Virus record (IMG/VR): IMGVR_UViG_3300027870_000010
Coordinates: 1 to 33,864 of that record
Strand: one strand, 5' to 3'
Source of the DNA: a virus
Length of the DNA: 33,864 bases
Shown here: piece by piece, positions 7,173 to 15,778 of the stretch
Numbering within the stretch: position 1 is the first letter of the stretch
How the letters are laid out: every line of letters begins with the position of its first letter
Notes under the pieces: model-generated
Database searches by the model: none
What the model saw: the letters and a program-made list of their open reading frames with translations, nothing else
What the model was told of the DNA's origin: nothing
Made by a program: the position numbers and the translations under genes

Positions 7173-7215
7173 GCCGCCCTCCACCCTGACCGGAAAGGTC
7201 AAGGTGGAGGGCGGC
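7173..7215 (+). terminator. Strong hairpin terminator after the 94-aa gene
   Basis: GCCGCCCTCCACCCTGACC (7173-7191) pairs with GGTCAAGGTGGAGGGCGGC (7197-7215) with one mismatch and a GGAAA loop. No clear U-run follows, as is usual in high-GC actinobacteria. It closes the transcript of the lipoprotein and 94-aa genes. The stretch from 7216 to 7394 that follows holds no gene that I can support; it probably contains the promoter of the secreted-protein gene at 7395, but I cannot mark boxes with confidence. Confidence 0.75.
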
Positions 7216-7394
7216 TATCTGTCGGCGATATATTCGATGTCGCTCTCATGCGCCGGCCATCGATGCCGCAGGCCCGATCCGCCGGAATCTGATGTGTCAA
7301 CCGCGCCGAAGGTCGTAACCCGTACGATCCCTGACTCTGCGGCATCCCGGTTAGCTTTGGAGCCGACAATGATGCCTTCACTTCGGGAGTGATC

Positions 7395-7796
7395 ATGTTC
7401 CGCAGCGTTCTCACCAAATCGACCGTGGCCGTAGTAGCCGGCTTTGCGACCATGACCGCACTAGTCGGTGCTACCGCCACCCCTGCGCTCGCCGCCACCA
7501 GCCTGAAGGGACGCATTGTTTGCACGACAGGCCGAGTGGTTGGAATGTGGGTCGACACCAATGCTGGCGGGGCGGGCTGGGCGTCATGGACCGCAACCAG
7601 TGACCCCTACATCGCGACCTACTCGAAGGGCATCCCGTCAGGTGCGACAAGGATCTCCGTCACCGCAGGCTGCGGCGGGTCGCCGGCAAGCTGGGGAGGC
7701 AGCTACCCGGGCTCGATGAGCGTCGGGACTGGCGCTTTCGTAGCCGGTAAGGACTGGTCCTGCGGACCGTCGTCCTTCGGGAACCGTTGTAGCTAA
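7395..7796 (+). CDS. Small secreted four-cysteine protein
   Basis: I chose ATG 7395, with CGGGAG about 6 nt upstream; an in-frame GTG at 7389 would place that site too close. A Sec signal peptide is clear: basic start (FRSVLTK), hydrophobic core (AVVAGFATMTALVG) and a cleavage site at TPALA|ATS near residue 33. The mature protein of about 100 residues is Gly/Ser/Trp-rich, with four cysteines (in IVCTTG, AGCGG, WSCG and NRCS), enough for two disulfides, and looks like a small beta-rich extracellular domain. It has its own transcription unit between two strong hairpins and lies between the transfer block and the phage late block. That is typical of a lysogenic-conversion or accessory gene. Function is unknown. 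Confidence 0.68.
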   Translation: MFRSVLTKSTVAVVAGFATMTALVGATATPALAATSLKGRIVCTTGRVVGMWVDTNAGGAGWASWTATSDPYIATYSKGIPSGATRISVTAGCGGSPASWGGSYPGSMSVGTGAFVAGKDWSCGPSSFGNRCS

Positions 7797-7802
7797 CGAC
7801 TG

Positions 7803-7852
7803 AAAGCGCCGCCCCCACCTGGACCCGCAGGTCAGGGTGGGGGCGGCGCTTT
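7803..7852. terminator. Bidirectional terminator between convergent blocks
   Basis: AAAGCGCCGCCCCCACC (7803-7819) pairs with GGTGGGGGCGGCGCTTT (7836-7852); all 17 bp pair. It lies 7 nt after the secreted-protein stop on the plus strand and 60 nt beyond the last phage gene on the minus strand. The A and T ends give a U-run on both strands, so it can end transcription from either side. Confidence 0.88.
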
Positions 7853-7911
7853 GTTGTGCAGTGGGAAACCGGGGCCGGGAGGGGGACACGCCTACGACCG
7901 GCCCCGGAGCA

Positions 7912-8256
7912 TTAGGGAAGCACCTCGACCGGGCCAGACATCGGCGACACCTGGCCGCGAGTCAGCAGCGCAAACACCGCCAGCACCAAACCAGTCAGCG
8001 CGCCAACAGTGGCGTCCGGGACGTGCAAGTTGTACTGGGCCAGCACCGCAACAGCGGCAGCAATGACACCAGTGAACGCGGCCGGCGCGAACGGGCGGGT
8101 AGCCCACGCCATCACACCCGCCGATACCAGTGCAGCGATCGCGGAGGCGGCACCAGCGGACAGGCCCGGCACGCTAGTGGACGCGGCGAACGTGAGCAGG
8201 CCACCGATCACGGCGACGATGAGGGCCGGTTCGCGACCAAACACCTTGTAGATCAT
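7912..8256 (-). CDS. Putative holin, last gene of the phage late operon (114 aa)
   Basis: The start is ATG 8256, with AAGGAG 7 nt upstream; longer in-frame starts would ignore this site. Three hydrophobic segments are visible (LIVAVIGGLLTFAAST, AASAIAALVSAGVMAWA and FTGVIAAAVAVLAQYNL), followed by a fourth, weaker one (LTGLVLAVFALLTRG). The short polar N-terminus (MIYKVFGREP) and multi-helix body without a signal peptide match actinophage holin-like proteins, which make pores so that the endolysin reaches the cell wall. Position beside a GH25 endolysin supports this. No holin family is assigned by motif, so the call rests on topology and place. Confidence 0.62.
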   Translation of the reverse strand: MIYKVFGREPALIVAVIGGLLTFAASTSVPGLSAGAASAIAALVSAGVMAWATRPFAPAAFTGVIAAAVAVLAQYNLHVPDATVGALTGLVLAVFALLTRGQVSPMSGPVEVLP

Positions 8257-8334
8257 CAGGAAACTCCTTAACGTTTTTGGGCAGCCGTCATCGGCCGCCA
8301 ATTGCGGATCAAGAGGAAGGAAAGAAGGCTGCGG

Positions 8335-8607
8335 CTACGGGTGGGCGGCCAATGCTGCTTTGATCTGCTGGATTTCGTCGCGCATTGAGGAACCCCCGTT
8401 AGGTTTAACCTCATGCTCAATTCGGCTGATGCGGTCCATCACCCCGAGGCGTTCAGGCACACCAGGGCGGGCAGGCTCACCGATCCAGTCGTCCAAAAAC
8501 GATTCGATCTTCTTCCATGTCCGGTACACCAGTCGTCCTCCGACGCCTAAAACGCCGGCAGCGCCGCCGACAACGGTCACAGTTCCGGCAGCCTGAACAA
8601 CATCCAC
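8335..8607 (-). CDS. Small one-helix membrane protein with coiled-coil tail, lysis cassette (90 aa)
   Basis: GTG start with AAAGGG about 8 nt upstream. One N-terminal helix (AGTVTVVGGAAGVLGVGGRLVY) is followed by a charged helical region (TWKKIESFLDDWIGEP) and a C-terminal coiled-coil-like stretch (MRDEIQQIKAALAAHP). Small actinophage proteins of this shape (DUF2746-like) usually sit between endolysin and holin and are thought to be second holins or antiholins. The family name is only tentative, from size and layout. It lies between the GH25 gene and the multi-helix holin candidate, so an N-in pinholin or holin partner is a reasonable inference. Confidence 0.58.
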   Translation of the reverse strand: MDVVQAAGTVTVVGGAAGVLGVGGRLVYRTWKKIESFLDDWIGEPARPGVPERLGVMDRISRIEHEVKPNGGSSMRDEIQQIKAALAAHP

Positions 8608-8682
8608 GAATATGCCCTTTACGGTTGTGCGCCGGCCACTCCACGTCGCCGGCCGTTTGTTTCGGGTCGGCTTCCGGGCCGG

Positions 8683-9684
8683 TCAGCTTGCCGCCGCACC
8701 AGCGGCCATGATTTTGGCGAGTTCCACCGCGAGCGCACGCTCATCAACAGCACCGGCCTGCCACGACTGAACCACCGCGCGCACCGCATCCAGCTGTGTC
8801 GACAGAACCGTCATCTGCGCGGCCAAACCGGCCACGCCGGCAGGCCCGCCCAGCACTGCAGCCTCAAACAGGTACGACCACAACGTCTGCGCCGAAATGT
8901 TGGTGTTCCATGGCGGAGACGCCGACGACAGGCGCTTAGCTGGCCCCGCCGCCAGCGCGAACGGGGCGGCAAGAGCCTTCTGCACTGCGGCAACAATCTG
9001 CTCTTCGGTCACGTCAGAACCTCCCGGATAGACAAGGCTGATCAGGTCGGCGACCGAACCACGGAATGCGTTCGCGTCGCAGGTGACCTGCGATCCGATG
9101 CGGGTCTGTGACCCGTACTGCCAAATGGCCGGTGTCTGCCCCGAATAAGGAGCCCACCGGTAATCGCCGTCACCCGTGTACGCGGCCCGGAAGGGGACAC
9201 CGACAGCGTTCACATACGCGGACGCCCACAGCGGAAACCCCAAGCCGCGAAGGGTGTCGCCGTACAACCAGCGAGGCGCATAAACGACCGGCCGGAACCG
9301 GCCGCCAGTCCGCTCAACCAGCCGGTCACAAAACTGGCGGATCTCAGCCAGGTTCGGCGCCCGATCCATGTACGGAAACTTTTCCGCATCCACCTGCAAC
9401 AGGAACGGGCCTTCACGCCAACCCGGCGCCTGCTGATCAAGCAAGGTAAGAAACCGGTCAGCCTGCGTGATCTGGTTGCCGGGATGGTTGACGTAGTAGG
9501 CGCCCAACACGGGCACCACACCGCGCGCCTGCCCCCACCAGCGGGCAAAAAACGGGTCCGTGTAGTCGACGCCCTCACCGATTTTGTGGGTCGCGAAGCT
9601 GATACCGGCCGCGACCGCAGCTTTCATATCGACCGGGCCGCGACCGTGATCAAAGTTGGAAATATCCCACCCGAAGATGGCCAC
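8683..9684 (-). CDS. GH25-family endolysin (muramidase)
   Basis: The start is GTG 9684 with GGAGG 5 nt upstream, so the protein begins VAIFGWDISNFDHG. Residues 3-200 form a glycoside hydrolase family 25 domain: D7 in GWDIS, the catalytic DxE pair in LLQVDAEKF (D99, E101), and late motifs WASAY and IWQYGSQ. These enzymes cleave the MurNAc-GlcNAc bond of peptidoglycan. The C-terminal 110 residues are helical and Ala-rich (TEEQIVAAVQKALAAPFALA), like the wall-binding or multimerising tails of other actinophage lysins, without a known repeat motif. There is no signal peptide, so release would rely on the holin candidates downstream. It follows the fibre gene and begins the lysis cassette. Confidence 0.9.
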   Translation of the reverse strand: MAIFGWDISNFDHGRGPVDMKAAVAAGISFATHKIGEGVDYTDPFFARWWGQARGVVPVLGAYYVNHPGNQITQADRFLTLLDQQAPGWREGPFLLQVDAEKFPYMDRAPNLAEIRQFCDRLVERTGGRFRPVVYAPRWLYGDTLRGLGFPLWASAYVNAVGVPFRAAYTGDGDYRWAPYSGQTPAIWQYGSQTRIGSQVTCDANAFRGSVADLISLVYPGGSDVTEEQIVAAVQKALAAPFALAAGPAKRLSSASPPWNTNISAQTLWSYLFEAAVLGGPAGVAGLAAQMTVLSTQLDAVRAVVQSWQAGAVDERALAVELAKIMAAGAAAS

Positions 9685-9709
9685 AGTGACCTCCTGCCGA
9701 GTGGTGTGG

Positions 9710-11929
9710 TTAGGCGACAGCCCGGACGGCCAGGACTTCAACAACCACATTCGAGCCGGCCACCGTGGAACCGACCTGCGTGATGCTGGTAGTCAGATAG
9801 GTGCCCGCTGGCCAAGCCGTAATGTCGGCGTTCGTGACCCGACCCGAACTGTTAGTGCCGGCCGCGATCGTCGGCCGGTTTGCGGTGGTGGTGAAGATCG
9901 TCGTGCCGCCCTTTTGCACATCCACGACCAGACTCGTACCTGTAGGGGCAGTGCCGGCCGAAGCCCACACAGCCACAATTTCCAGGTCTGCGCCCGTGTT
10001 GTTGTAGTAGCGGCCACTGACCTGACCCGTGGCTGCCGTGCCGTCCTTAATCCACCGGTACGGAATACCGAGATCCAGATAGCGGGCTGCCACAAACGAG
10101 CCAAGATTGCTGGCAGTCATCAACTGGCGCGGACCGGAACCGGCCTGAGCCCAAAGCTCAAACACGCCATCAGGGCCTTGGAACATGGGGATAGAGCCGA
10201 CCGCACGGCCGTCCGTGCCGTCCGACGTGGTCACCGAAGAGATCGCACCGCCGGACATGTCCAGCAGGTCCGTCCACTGCGTGCCACCAGTGCGCGCGTT
10301 GTAAAACGTGACCGTGGTGCCGCCCTGAAGGATGGCGGTATTACTCGCACCGACGCCGACCGAGAAGTCCTGGACAGCGTCACCGAAATGGAGTCTGGTC
10401 AAAGCGGTCGACGCCCCCAACATTTCCGAATCGAGGTAGCCGGTCTGCTCCGCAGTGACGGCGTTGGCATACGTGCCGTGATGGCCATTGCCGGACGAGT
10501 CGACCGCGACCGTGGCGCCGTCGGCCTCGTTCAATTTCCAAAAAGCGACAAGTCCGGTGGCGAGGGTCGTCAACACCTGCGTGTCATAGGTGCCGGCCAG
10601 GCGCGCCGTTTGCAGGTTGGCGATCTCCCCGTCCGTCAGCCGGCGACTCCACATCGCCACCCGGGCCACCGAGCCCTGAAAGTAGCTCGCCCCATCGCGG
10701 GAACCGACCCGGAAATGGGCCGAGCCGGCAGTTGGAACAATGTTTGGCCCGCCCGTAGGTGACTGGTCCAACAGGTCGTTGTCGCGCGGTAGCCCGTCCT
10801 TAAAGATGCGGACCGTTGTCGCATCCCACGCGCCCGTGACCATGAACCAGCCGCCCGGCAACAGGTCGTCCTGAAAGTAGGAGCCGTTACCCAAACCGCC
10901 GGACGGGTTGAACGCGTAACAGGAGCAGCGGTTGGCGCGGTTTTCGCTGTTGCCCCGCTGGTACATGCGGAACGTGTATTCCTGATTACCCGAAACCCCG
11001 TATGTGTCGCCCTTGCCCATGTAGTGGACATAGTCGCGGGGAGCGGCACCCTCCGCTTGCGTCATATACAGCGAATCCGGGCGTACCAGGGCCACAATCG
11101 TCAGCTCATGCGTCGTAGCAATCGAGTAGGCGGCGTTGTTGCCCAAATCGACGTACTGGGTGGCGCCATCAAACAGGACACACGAATCCGGAACGCCCTT
11201 CTCAATCGGGCGAGTGTCCGAAAAAATGTTGTTGTCGAAGATGGTGGCCGACGTCGGATCAAACACGCCAGGGTATGCGTCCGCATCAACGCCGATCTCG
11301 TCCATCCAAAACGCGTTAACGCTCGCCGCGTTGGAGGTGACACCAAACCGCCACGTGTCCACGTATCCGCCGGTGTTCTTGTTCGCGGCGCTCGTCTTAG
11401 TGTCTGTGGGGGTGGTGGAGTCGAACGTGTTGAAATATTTGATTTCCATCTGACCGACCGACGGGTCGCCCACGATTTTCGCCTCGACCCGAATCCACTG
11501 ATTCAAGGCGATCGAGTTCGAGAACTCATCGATGGTTCCACCGGCGGCGTCGAGAGTCCGCAAATGGCCAGTCGTGGTGATCAAAATTCCGGCACGCGAC
11601 AAGCCGGCACCGACCGCCGTGAACAGGCGATGGTTGGCTGCCGGCAGCGCCGTCATGTACAGGTAAAACCTGATGTAGCTGGCGGTTAGCTTTCCCAGGC
11701 GCGACGAGTTCCAGGCAACAAACGGAGTCACCGGTGTCGCGCCGGTCGCCACTTTCATGGACAAGACGCCGTGCGCAGCATGAGTGCTGCTGAACTGCAT
11801 CGTCGCCCCGGTGCCGACAGACACCGTGTTGAAACCGTCACCCGACATGCCGCCCGAAAGGGCCTCGGTGATGGTCACGCCATCAGTGCCACCTTCAAAA
11901 CTGTTGATCGTGGGAACAATGGCGCCCAT
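9710..11929 (-). CDS. Tail fibre/appendage protein with LamG-like lectin domain (739 aa)
   Basis: The ATG directly follows the TAG stop of the previous gene. An N-terminal beta-rich domain (residues 1-215; SYIRFYLYMTALP, DTWRFGV, FWMDEIGVD) resembles a carbohydrate-binding jelly roll. A concanavalin A/LamG-like domain spans about 225-470 (CVLFDGATQYVDLGNN, WFMVTGAWDATTVRIFKDG, GSVARVAMWSRRLTDGEI, VAFWKLNEADGATVAVDSSG). Such LamG_3 modules bind glycans. The C-terminal third holds a GGTQWTDLLD segment and another beta domain (TGQVSGRYYNNTGAD), repeating features of siphovirus tip proteins. It lies between the tail tip genes and the endolysin, so it is the best candidate for the receptor-binding protein. 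Confidence 0.75.
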   Translation of the reverse strand: MGAIVPTINSFEGGTDGVTITEALSGGMSGDGFNTVSVGTGATMQFSSTHAAHGVLSMKVATGATPVTPFVAWNSSRLGKLTASYIRFYLYMTALPAANHRLFTAVGAGLSRAGILITTTGHLRTLDAAGGTIDEFSNSIALNQWIRVEAKIVGDPSVGQMEIKYFNTFDSTTPTDTKTSAANKNTGGYVDTWRFGVTSNAASVNAFWMDEIGVDADAYPGVFDPTSATIFDNNIFSDTRPIEKGVPDSCVLFDGATQYVDLGNNAAYSIATTHELTIVALVRPDSLYMTQAEGAAPRDYVHYMGKGDTYGVSGNQEYTFRMYQRGNSENRANRCSCYAFNPSGGLGNGSYFQDDLLPGGWFMVTGAWDATTVRIFKDGLPRDNDLLDQSPTGGPNIVPTAGSAHFRVGSRDGASYFQGSVARVAMWSRRLTDGEIANLQTARLAGTYDTQVLTTLATGLVAFWKLNEADGATVAVDSSGNGHHGTYANAVTAEQTGYLDSEMLGASTALTRLHFGDAVQDFSVGVGASNTAILQGGTTVTFYNARTGGTQWTDLLDMSGGAISSVTTSDGTDGRAVGSIPMFQGPDGVFELWAQAGSGPRQLMTASNLGSFVAARYLDLGIPYRWIKDGTAATGQVSGRYYNNTGADLEIVAVWASAGTAPTGTSLVVDVQKGGTTIFTTTANRPTIAAGTNSSGRVTNADITAWPAGTYLTTSITQVGSTVAGSNVVVEVLAVRAVA

Positions 11930-12439
11930 CTACGCCCCCAACGTGTCGTGAAACCAGGTGACAGACAAGGGCACATCAGCCGTCTTGTTGCGGGCCGGGC
12001 GCAGCAACGCACGCGCAACTGTGTTCCCCGACGTACCAGCACCAGAGGCGATCGGGTTTTCGTTGGTAAGGACAACCTCAACGATCCCGCTCGCCGTCGC
12101 CGTACCGGCAGGCCAAGTGCACCTGTAGGTGATCCGCCGCACCGAACCGACAGCCGCCGAAGTCGGAAAGCCTGGATCAAACGCTTTAGTCGAACCAGCC
12201 ACATAGGCGCCGAGAACCGCATCCGCGCCAGTCTTAGCTGGCTCATTCGCGCCAGTACCAAGCCGCATACCGGTCGGGGCGTTAGGGGCGCCAGTGATAC
12301 CAGCCCCCCGCTCCGCATACATTTGGTCACCAGAAACGGTGATCAAGTTGAAAAACTTGACCCGCTCCACAGCGCCAGTGATCGGATCAGTCCACTCGGC
12401 GTAACCCCAGCCGCGCATGTGGGTGGAAGAACTAGGCAT
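11930..12439 (-). CDS. Tail tip or appendage protein (169 aa)
   Basis: ATG start with AAAGGGG 6 nt upstream. The protein is beta-rich, with GYAEWTDPITGAVERVKFFNL near the start read as a strand pair, a central Gly/Ala-rich loop region, and a C-terminal beta segment (RRITYRCTWPAG, GIVEVVLTNENP, PLSVTWFHDTLGA). No enzymatic motif or membrane helix is present. Short proteins like this commonly sit between the baseplate proteins and fibre in actinophage tail modules and probably form part of the fibre collar or serve as a minor tail protein. I do not recognise a named family. Confidence 0.55.
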   Translation of the reverse strand: MPSSSTHMRGWGYAEWTDPITGAVERVKFFNLITVSGDQMYAERGAGITGAPNAPTGMRLGTGANEPAKTGADAVLGAYVAGSTKAFDPGFPTSAAVGSVRRITYRCTWPAGTATASGIVEVVLTNENPIASGAGTSGNTVARALLRPARNKTADVPLSVTWFHDTLGA

Positions 12440-12508
12440 GATCAGCCCCTTTGTGCATGGCGAAGGAAGAGCCCGAAGCCCTAAAAAGTTGGAGGAGAGG
12501 CGTCCGCG

Positions 12509-13462
12509 CTAGGGGACAAAGAACACCATCGGCGGCACAAAAATGTTGCGACCACTAACCAAGTCGCCTTCACGATCAGTGACAGTGATCTTGCCGGTGG
12601 CCGAAATGACCCGCACCAAACACTGAGTAACGGTTCCCGAATTCGTCCAAAACTGGGCAGGAGAACGGATCTCCGCCGGAGCCGACGGCCTAGCCTCAAC
12701 CGGCAAGGTGCAAATCACCGAATCGGGCGCAGTCCACAACAAGGTGGACGTTCGCGTCGCCGAAATGCTTGCAATAACCAGATTGCCTTGGCGCTGATAG
12801 GTGAGAATCGACGCATCCCAGCCGCCGCCATTCGGCATTGCAATCTGGCCCGAATCGCGCCACTGCATCACCCACCGGCCGCCATCCGACGTGACGATGC
12901 CCTTGTAGGCGATACCGGTGTCGTACTCGGTGATCTCCAGATTTGATTCCACCGGCGGTCGGGTCGACGACCGGCAGGCGATACCCGAGGCAGCCACATA
13001 CCAGGCCTTCTCATCCACTTGGCCGGCAGTGATCGTCGTAGCACCAGACGGCACAGTGACCGCGGCAAGCGGCAAATCCCAATATCCGGTCGTGCTGATA
13101 GTCGTCACCGGCGACGGTGCGCCTCCACCAGGACTACCGGTGATCACATACTCGGCCACCTGCCCGGTATTGCGATCCAGCCGCAACACCACCAGGTCAG
13201 TGCGCACAGAACCCGACGAGTTGGCGGTGATCGTCAGCGTGATTTCTGACGAGCCAGAGTCATAGTGTGCGGCCCGGACAGTTGCCTGCCGATTCGCGCG
13301 CACCTTGACATGCAGGCCAGTCGAATCGGCATACACCATCGCCGACAGGGCAGGGGTGCCGATCAGGCCAGAAACGATTCCTGGCGCCGCAAGCTGCTCA
13401 TACTCGACGGTTGTAACCGCCCCGGACGAATGTCCCGGATTTGGCCATGACGACGATGCCAT
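12509..13462 (-). CDS. Minor tail/tip protein (317 aa)
   Basis: Starts MASSSWPNPG. The first 165 residues match the general look of actinophage tip proteins: EYEQLAAPGIVSGLIGTPA, YADSTGLHVKVRANRQA, a strand-rich core (SEITLTITANSSGSVRTD) and a GYWDLPLAAVTVPSGATTI segment. This type of domain is found in the lower baseplate or appendage of siphoviruses. The second half is another beta domain (WVMQWRDSGQIAMPNGGGW, KITVTDREGDLVSG). It is encoded between the Gp37-like hub protein and the fibre module. The product is probably structural, at the tail tip; no enzymatic residues stand out. Confidence 0.62.
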   Translation of the reverse strand: MASSSWPNPGHSSGAVTTVEYEQLAAPGIVSGLIGTPALSAMVYADSTGLHVKVRANRQATVRAAHYDSGSSEITLTITANSSGSVRTDLVVLRLDRNTGQVAEYVITGSPGGGAPSPVTTISTTGYWDLPLAAVTVPSGATTITAGQVDEKAWYVAASGIACRSSTRPPVESNLEITEYDTGIAYKGIVTSDGGRWVMQWRDSGQIAMPNGGGWDASILTYQRQGNLVIASISATRTSTLLWTAPDSVICTLPVEARPSAPAEIRSPAQFWTNSGTVTQCLVRVISATGKITVTDREGDLVSGRNIFVPPMVFFVP

Positions 13463-13533
13463 CGTGAGCCTCCAAACCGCCCACAGGGCGCACAGAAACG
13501 ACCGCGCAAAGCGGCAGCAGATCGGGGTGGGGG

Positions 13534-14763
13534 TTAAAGGGCGCCTTCGATGGCGGCCAAACGCTGGTAAATGCGACGCAGCTCGGTAGCCTTGCCGTCG
13601 GCGAGAACAGCCGGGTCCACACCGATCAGCGGGGTAACCACCTCACCGCGATCTGGCGTCACCTTGATGTCAGCCCCGGCGCACACCTGCTCCAAAACCA
13701 GGCCCGAAGCGATCACCACCGACACCAAATCACCGGGCAAAACGTGCAGCCCATACTGCTGATCCGGTGTCTCCTTCGCTGTGATCGACACCGTGTACTT
13801 AGGTGCACCATCGGCCAGCGCTTTGTCGCCAAGTTGGTCCAGTTCGGTGAGGTTCGCCGCACTGCGCCCGTCGACGAACAGTTCCCGTCTGCGCCAGCCC
13901 GCAGCGTGAGCGGCGGTGTTGACGCGTTCGCGGATGATGCGTGCCGGCCCGGCGGTTTCGTCACCGACGATCGCGACCGTGCACGTTGGGGCGGTTGGTT
14001 CAAAGTTGAGGGTTAGCACGTTGCCGAAGTCACGGCCGTACCAGACGGTGCTGGTGCGGTCGGTGGGCTGGTAGACGCTGACCAAGGTCCCAGTGCCCAT
14101 CAGCTGCACAGCGCTGACACCCAGCCCGTTGCCGCCGGCCAGGCGGGACACCTCACGGATGGCATCCATGAGTGCTGTAGCTCGGGTGAAGCTGGTGGAC
14201 ACCAGCACCCCGGACATAAGGCCAAGGTCGGGGCCAAGAGTTAGCCCGGAGATTTGGCGGGCAGCAATGGCGCCCGGCCCACAGTTCAAGTTGATGAGGG
14301 TGCGGATGGCATCCTCAGGGTTGGCATTCGAGATCGCATACTTGGCGACCGTCTGCGCTGTTGAGGCGTTCGCCGGATCTGGGTACACGTTCACGTCGGC
14401 GAGCTGCGCCAGGTCGTCGGCGAACCGGACCGTTAGCGTGCCTGGCCCGTCAGTGCCGTCACGCTCGGCTGCGTAGCCGAGTGGTTGGGATTCGATCGGC
14501 CCCGACATGGCGATTCGCGTGTCAGCCTCATCCGAGTCCCGCACGGCCACAATGCGCGCATCAGGGGTGTTCACAGCATCGATCAGGTCCGGGTTAGGGG
14601 TGACCGTGACCTGCCCGAAACCAACCTCAAGATGGCGTGGCCCGAGCGTGATTTCGCTATAGCCGGGCTTGCCCAGTGCAGGCGACCCGACACCGATCGG
14701 GTCGCACAACACGGTGCTGCCGGTCTTGTCCACGACCAGCAGTTGGTAGTCGACGCGGGCCAT
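13534..14763 (-). CDS. Siphovirus ReqiPepy6 Gp37-like tail hub protein (409 aa)
   Basis: The protein starts with a strand that reads as a property setter of the tail (VDYQLLVVDKTGSTVLCDP) and continues with the hub-like pattern of the Gp37-like family: LEVGFGQVTVTPNPDLIDAV, ADDLAQLADVNVYPDPAN, TSFTRATALMDAIREVS and a C-terminal LHVLPGDLVSVVIASGLVL segment. Family members occupy the baseplate hub position of gp27-type proteins in actinophages. The short C-terminal helix (ELRRIYQRLAAIEGAL) could trimerise the protein. It follows the distal tail protein directly (21 nt gap), as expected for the Dit-hub order. Confidence 0.78.
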   Translation of the reverse strand: MARVDYQLLVVDKTGSTVLCDPIGVGSPALGKPGYSEITLGPRHLEVGFGQVTVTPNPDLIDAVNTPDARIVAVRDSDEADTRIAMSGPIESQPLGYAAERDGTDGPGTLTVRFADDLAQLADVNVYPDPANASTAQTVAKYAISNANPEDAIRTLINLNCGPGAIAARQISGLTLGPDLGLMSGVLVSTSFTRATALMDAIREVSRLAGGNGLGVSAVQLMGTGTLVSVYQPTDRTSTVWYGRDFGNVLTLNFEPTAPTCTVAIVGDETAGPARIIRERVNTAAHAAGWRRRELFVDGRSAANLTELDQLGDKALADGAPKYTVSITAKETPDQQYGLHVLPGDLVSVVIASGLVLEQVCAGADIKVTPDRGEVVTPLIGVDPAVLADGKATELRRIYQRLAAIEGAL

Positions 14764-14784
14764 CGCAGCCCCCCATCGGACTGC

Positions 14785-15765
14785 TCAGGCGGTCTCATAC
14801 TCGGTGTAGAAGGTGGCTGTCACACCCGTGGCCAAGTTGCCGCTGCCAGCAGGCGCGGCGCCGGTGACGGTGAACGTCACATCGGATGTTGATTCGGCGT
14901 CCAAACGCCACGGCTTACCGGCCGGCAAGTTCATGCTGTTGATCAGGTTTTCGCCGGACGGGCCGCGAACCTGAATGGGCCGCGAGTTGATCGTCAACAC
15001 TTGACCGGCCGAAAGGCTGTGGGTGATCGTGAACGACTCACCCCGGGTGGTGTTCGTCGCCGTCAACGAGGACATCGGGCCGCGCACCTGCCACTGCGGC
15101 CACACATCCGTCACACCAGCATTCACCATCGTCGTCGCACCAAACACGGCACCAGACGACACAGTCATGTACGGGGACAGGAAGCTCGACGAAGTTTGCT
15201 GCTCCCGATACACGACCGTCGGGTTGACGTCCCGCCAGAACGGGCGCGGGCAGTAAAAGTTGATGACCGGTGATGCTTCAAGCCATAACCCGTCGCCGCC
15301 GGTGTCGCCTTCGAGTCCAGACGAGTAATAGGCCAGGATTTCCCGCGCCGTACCGTCCGGGCGGGTCAAACGCAGCAGGCCCGGACCGCGACGGCGGGTC
15401 ATCGTTATCGACGCCGTGACCTGCCGGAACGCCCCCAACAAGGTCAAGTGGTTGTCGTCGCGGAAACGCAACGGCCACTGAATCGTCGACTCTTTCGGCC
15501 GCACATATTCGACGTTCACGCCGCCGTCAGGATTCGCGGTCGTCACAAAATCGACCGGAGCCGCCCCGATGCCGCCAACCGCGTCCAGCGTGTGCCAAAC
15601 CCCGTCCGGCGGATTCAACGCCAAAACAGTTCCGTCGGGTGCAATCCACTCAGGCACATACAGGCCGCCCGGGGCCGGCACCACAACCACAGGAGGCGTC
15701 GTTGTGGTGCCGGAACCGGAGTCGGTTGGGGGAGTGACAGTGACTGGGCCGGTGACGAACGGCAT
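14785..15765 (-). CDS. Distal tail (Dit-like) protein (326 aa)
   Basis: ATG start 13 nt after the tape measure stop. After a Thr/Pro-rich N-terminus, the sequence shows the siphovirus distal-tail pattern: VPEWIAPDGTVLALNPPDG, VEYVRPKESTIQWPLRFRDD and a C-terminal beta sandwich (SFTITHSLSAGQVLTINSR, WRLDAESTSDVTFTV). Dit proteins form the hexameric ring that joins the tail tube to the baseplate hub. Placement between tape measure and the Gp37-like hub is the canonical order. The unusual Thr/Pro/Gly N-terminal extension (about residues 7-35) is probably a flexible linker. Confidence 0.75.
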   Translation of the reverse strand: MPFVTGPVTVTPPTDSGSGTTTTPPVVVVPAPGGLYVPEWIAPDGTVLALNPPDGVWHTLDAVGGIGAAPVDFVTTANPDGGVNVEYVRPKESTIQWPLRFRDDNHLTLLGAFRQVTASITMTRRRGPGLLRLTRPDGTAREILAYYSSGLEGDTGGDGLWLEASPVINFYCPRPFWRDVNPTVVYREQQTSSSFLSPYMTVSSGAVFGATTMVNAGVTDVWPQWQVRGPMSSLTATNTTRGESFTITHSLSAGQVLTINSRPIQVRGPSGENLINSMNLPAGKPWRLDAESTSDVTFTVTGAAPAGSGNLATGVTATFYTEYETA

Positions 15766-15778
15766 TCGGCCCCCTCAC

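Noticed and set aside
9656-10762. 368-aa plus-strand open frame opposite the fibre gene
   Set aside because: It is antisense to a well-supported gene, has Arg/Gly/Val-rich composition typical of GC-rich shadow frames, and shows no ribosome site or domain.
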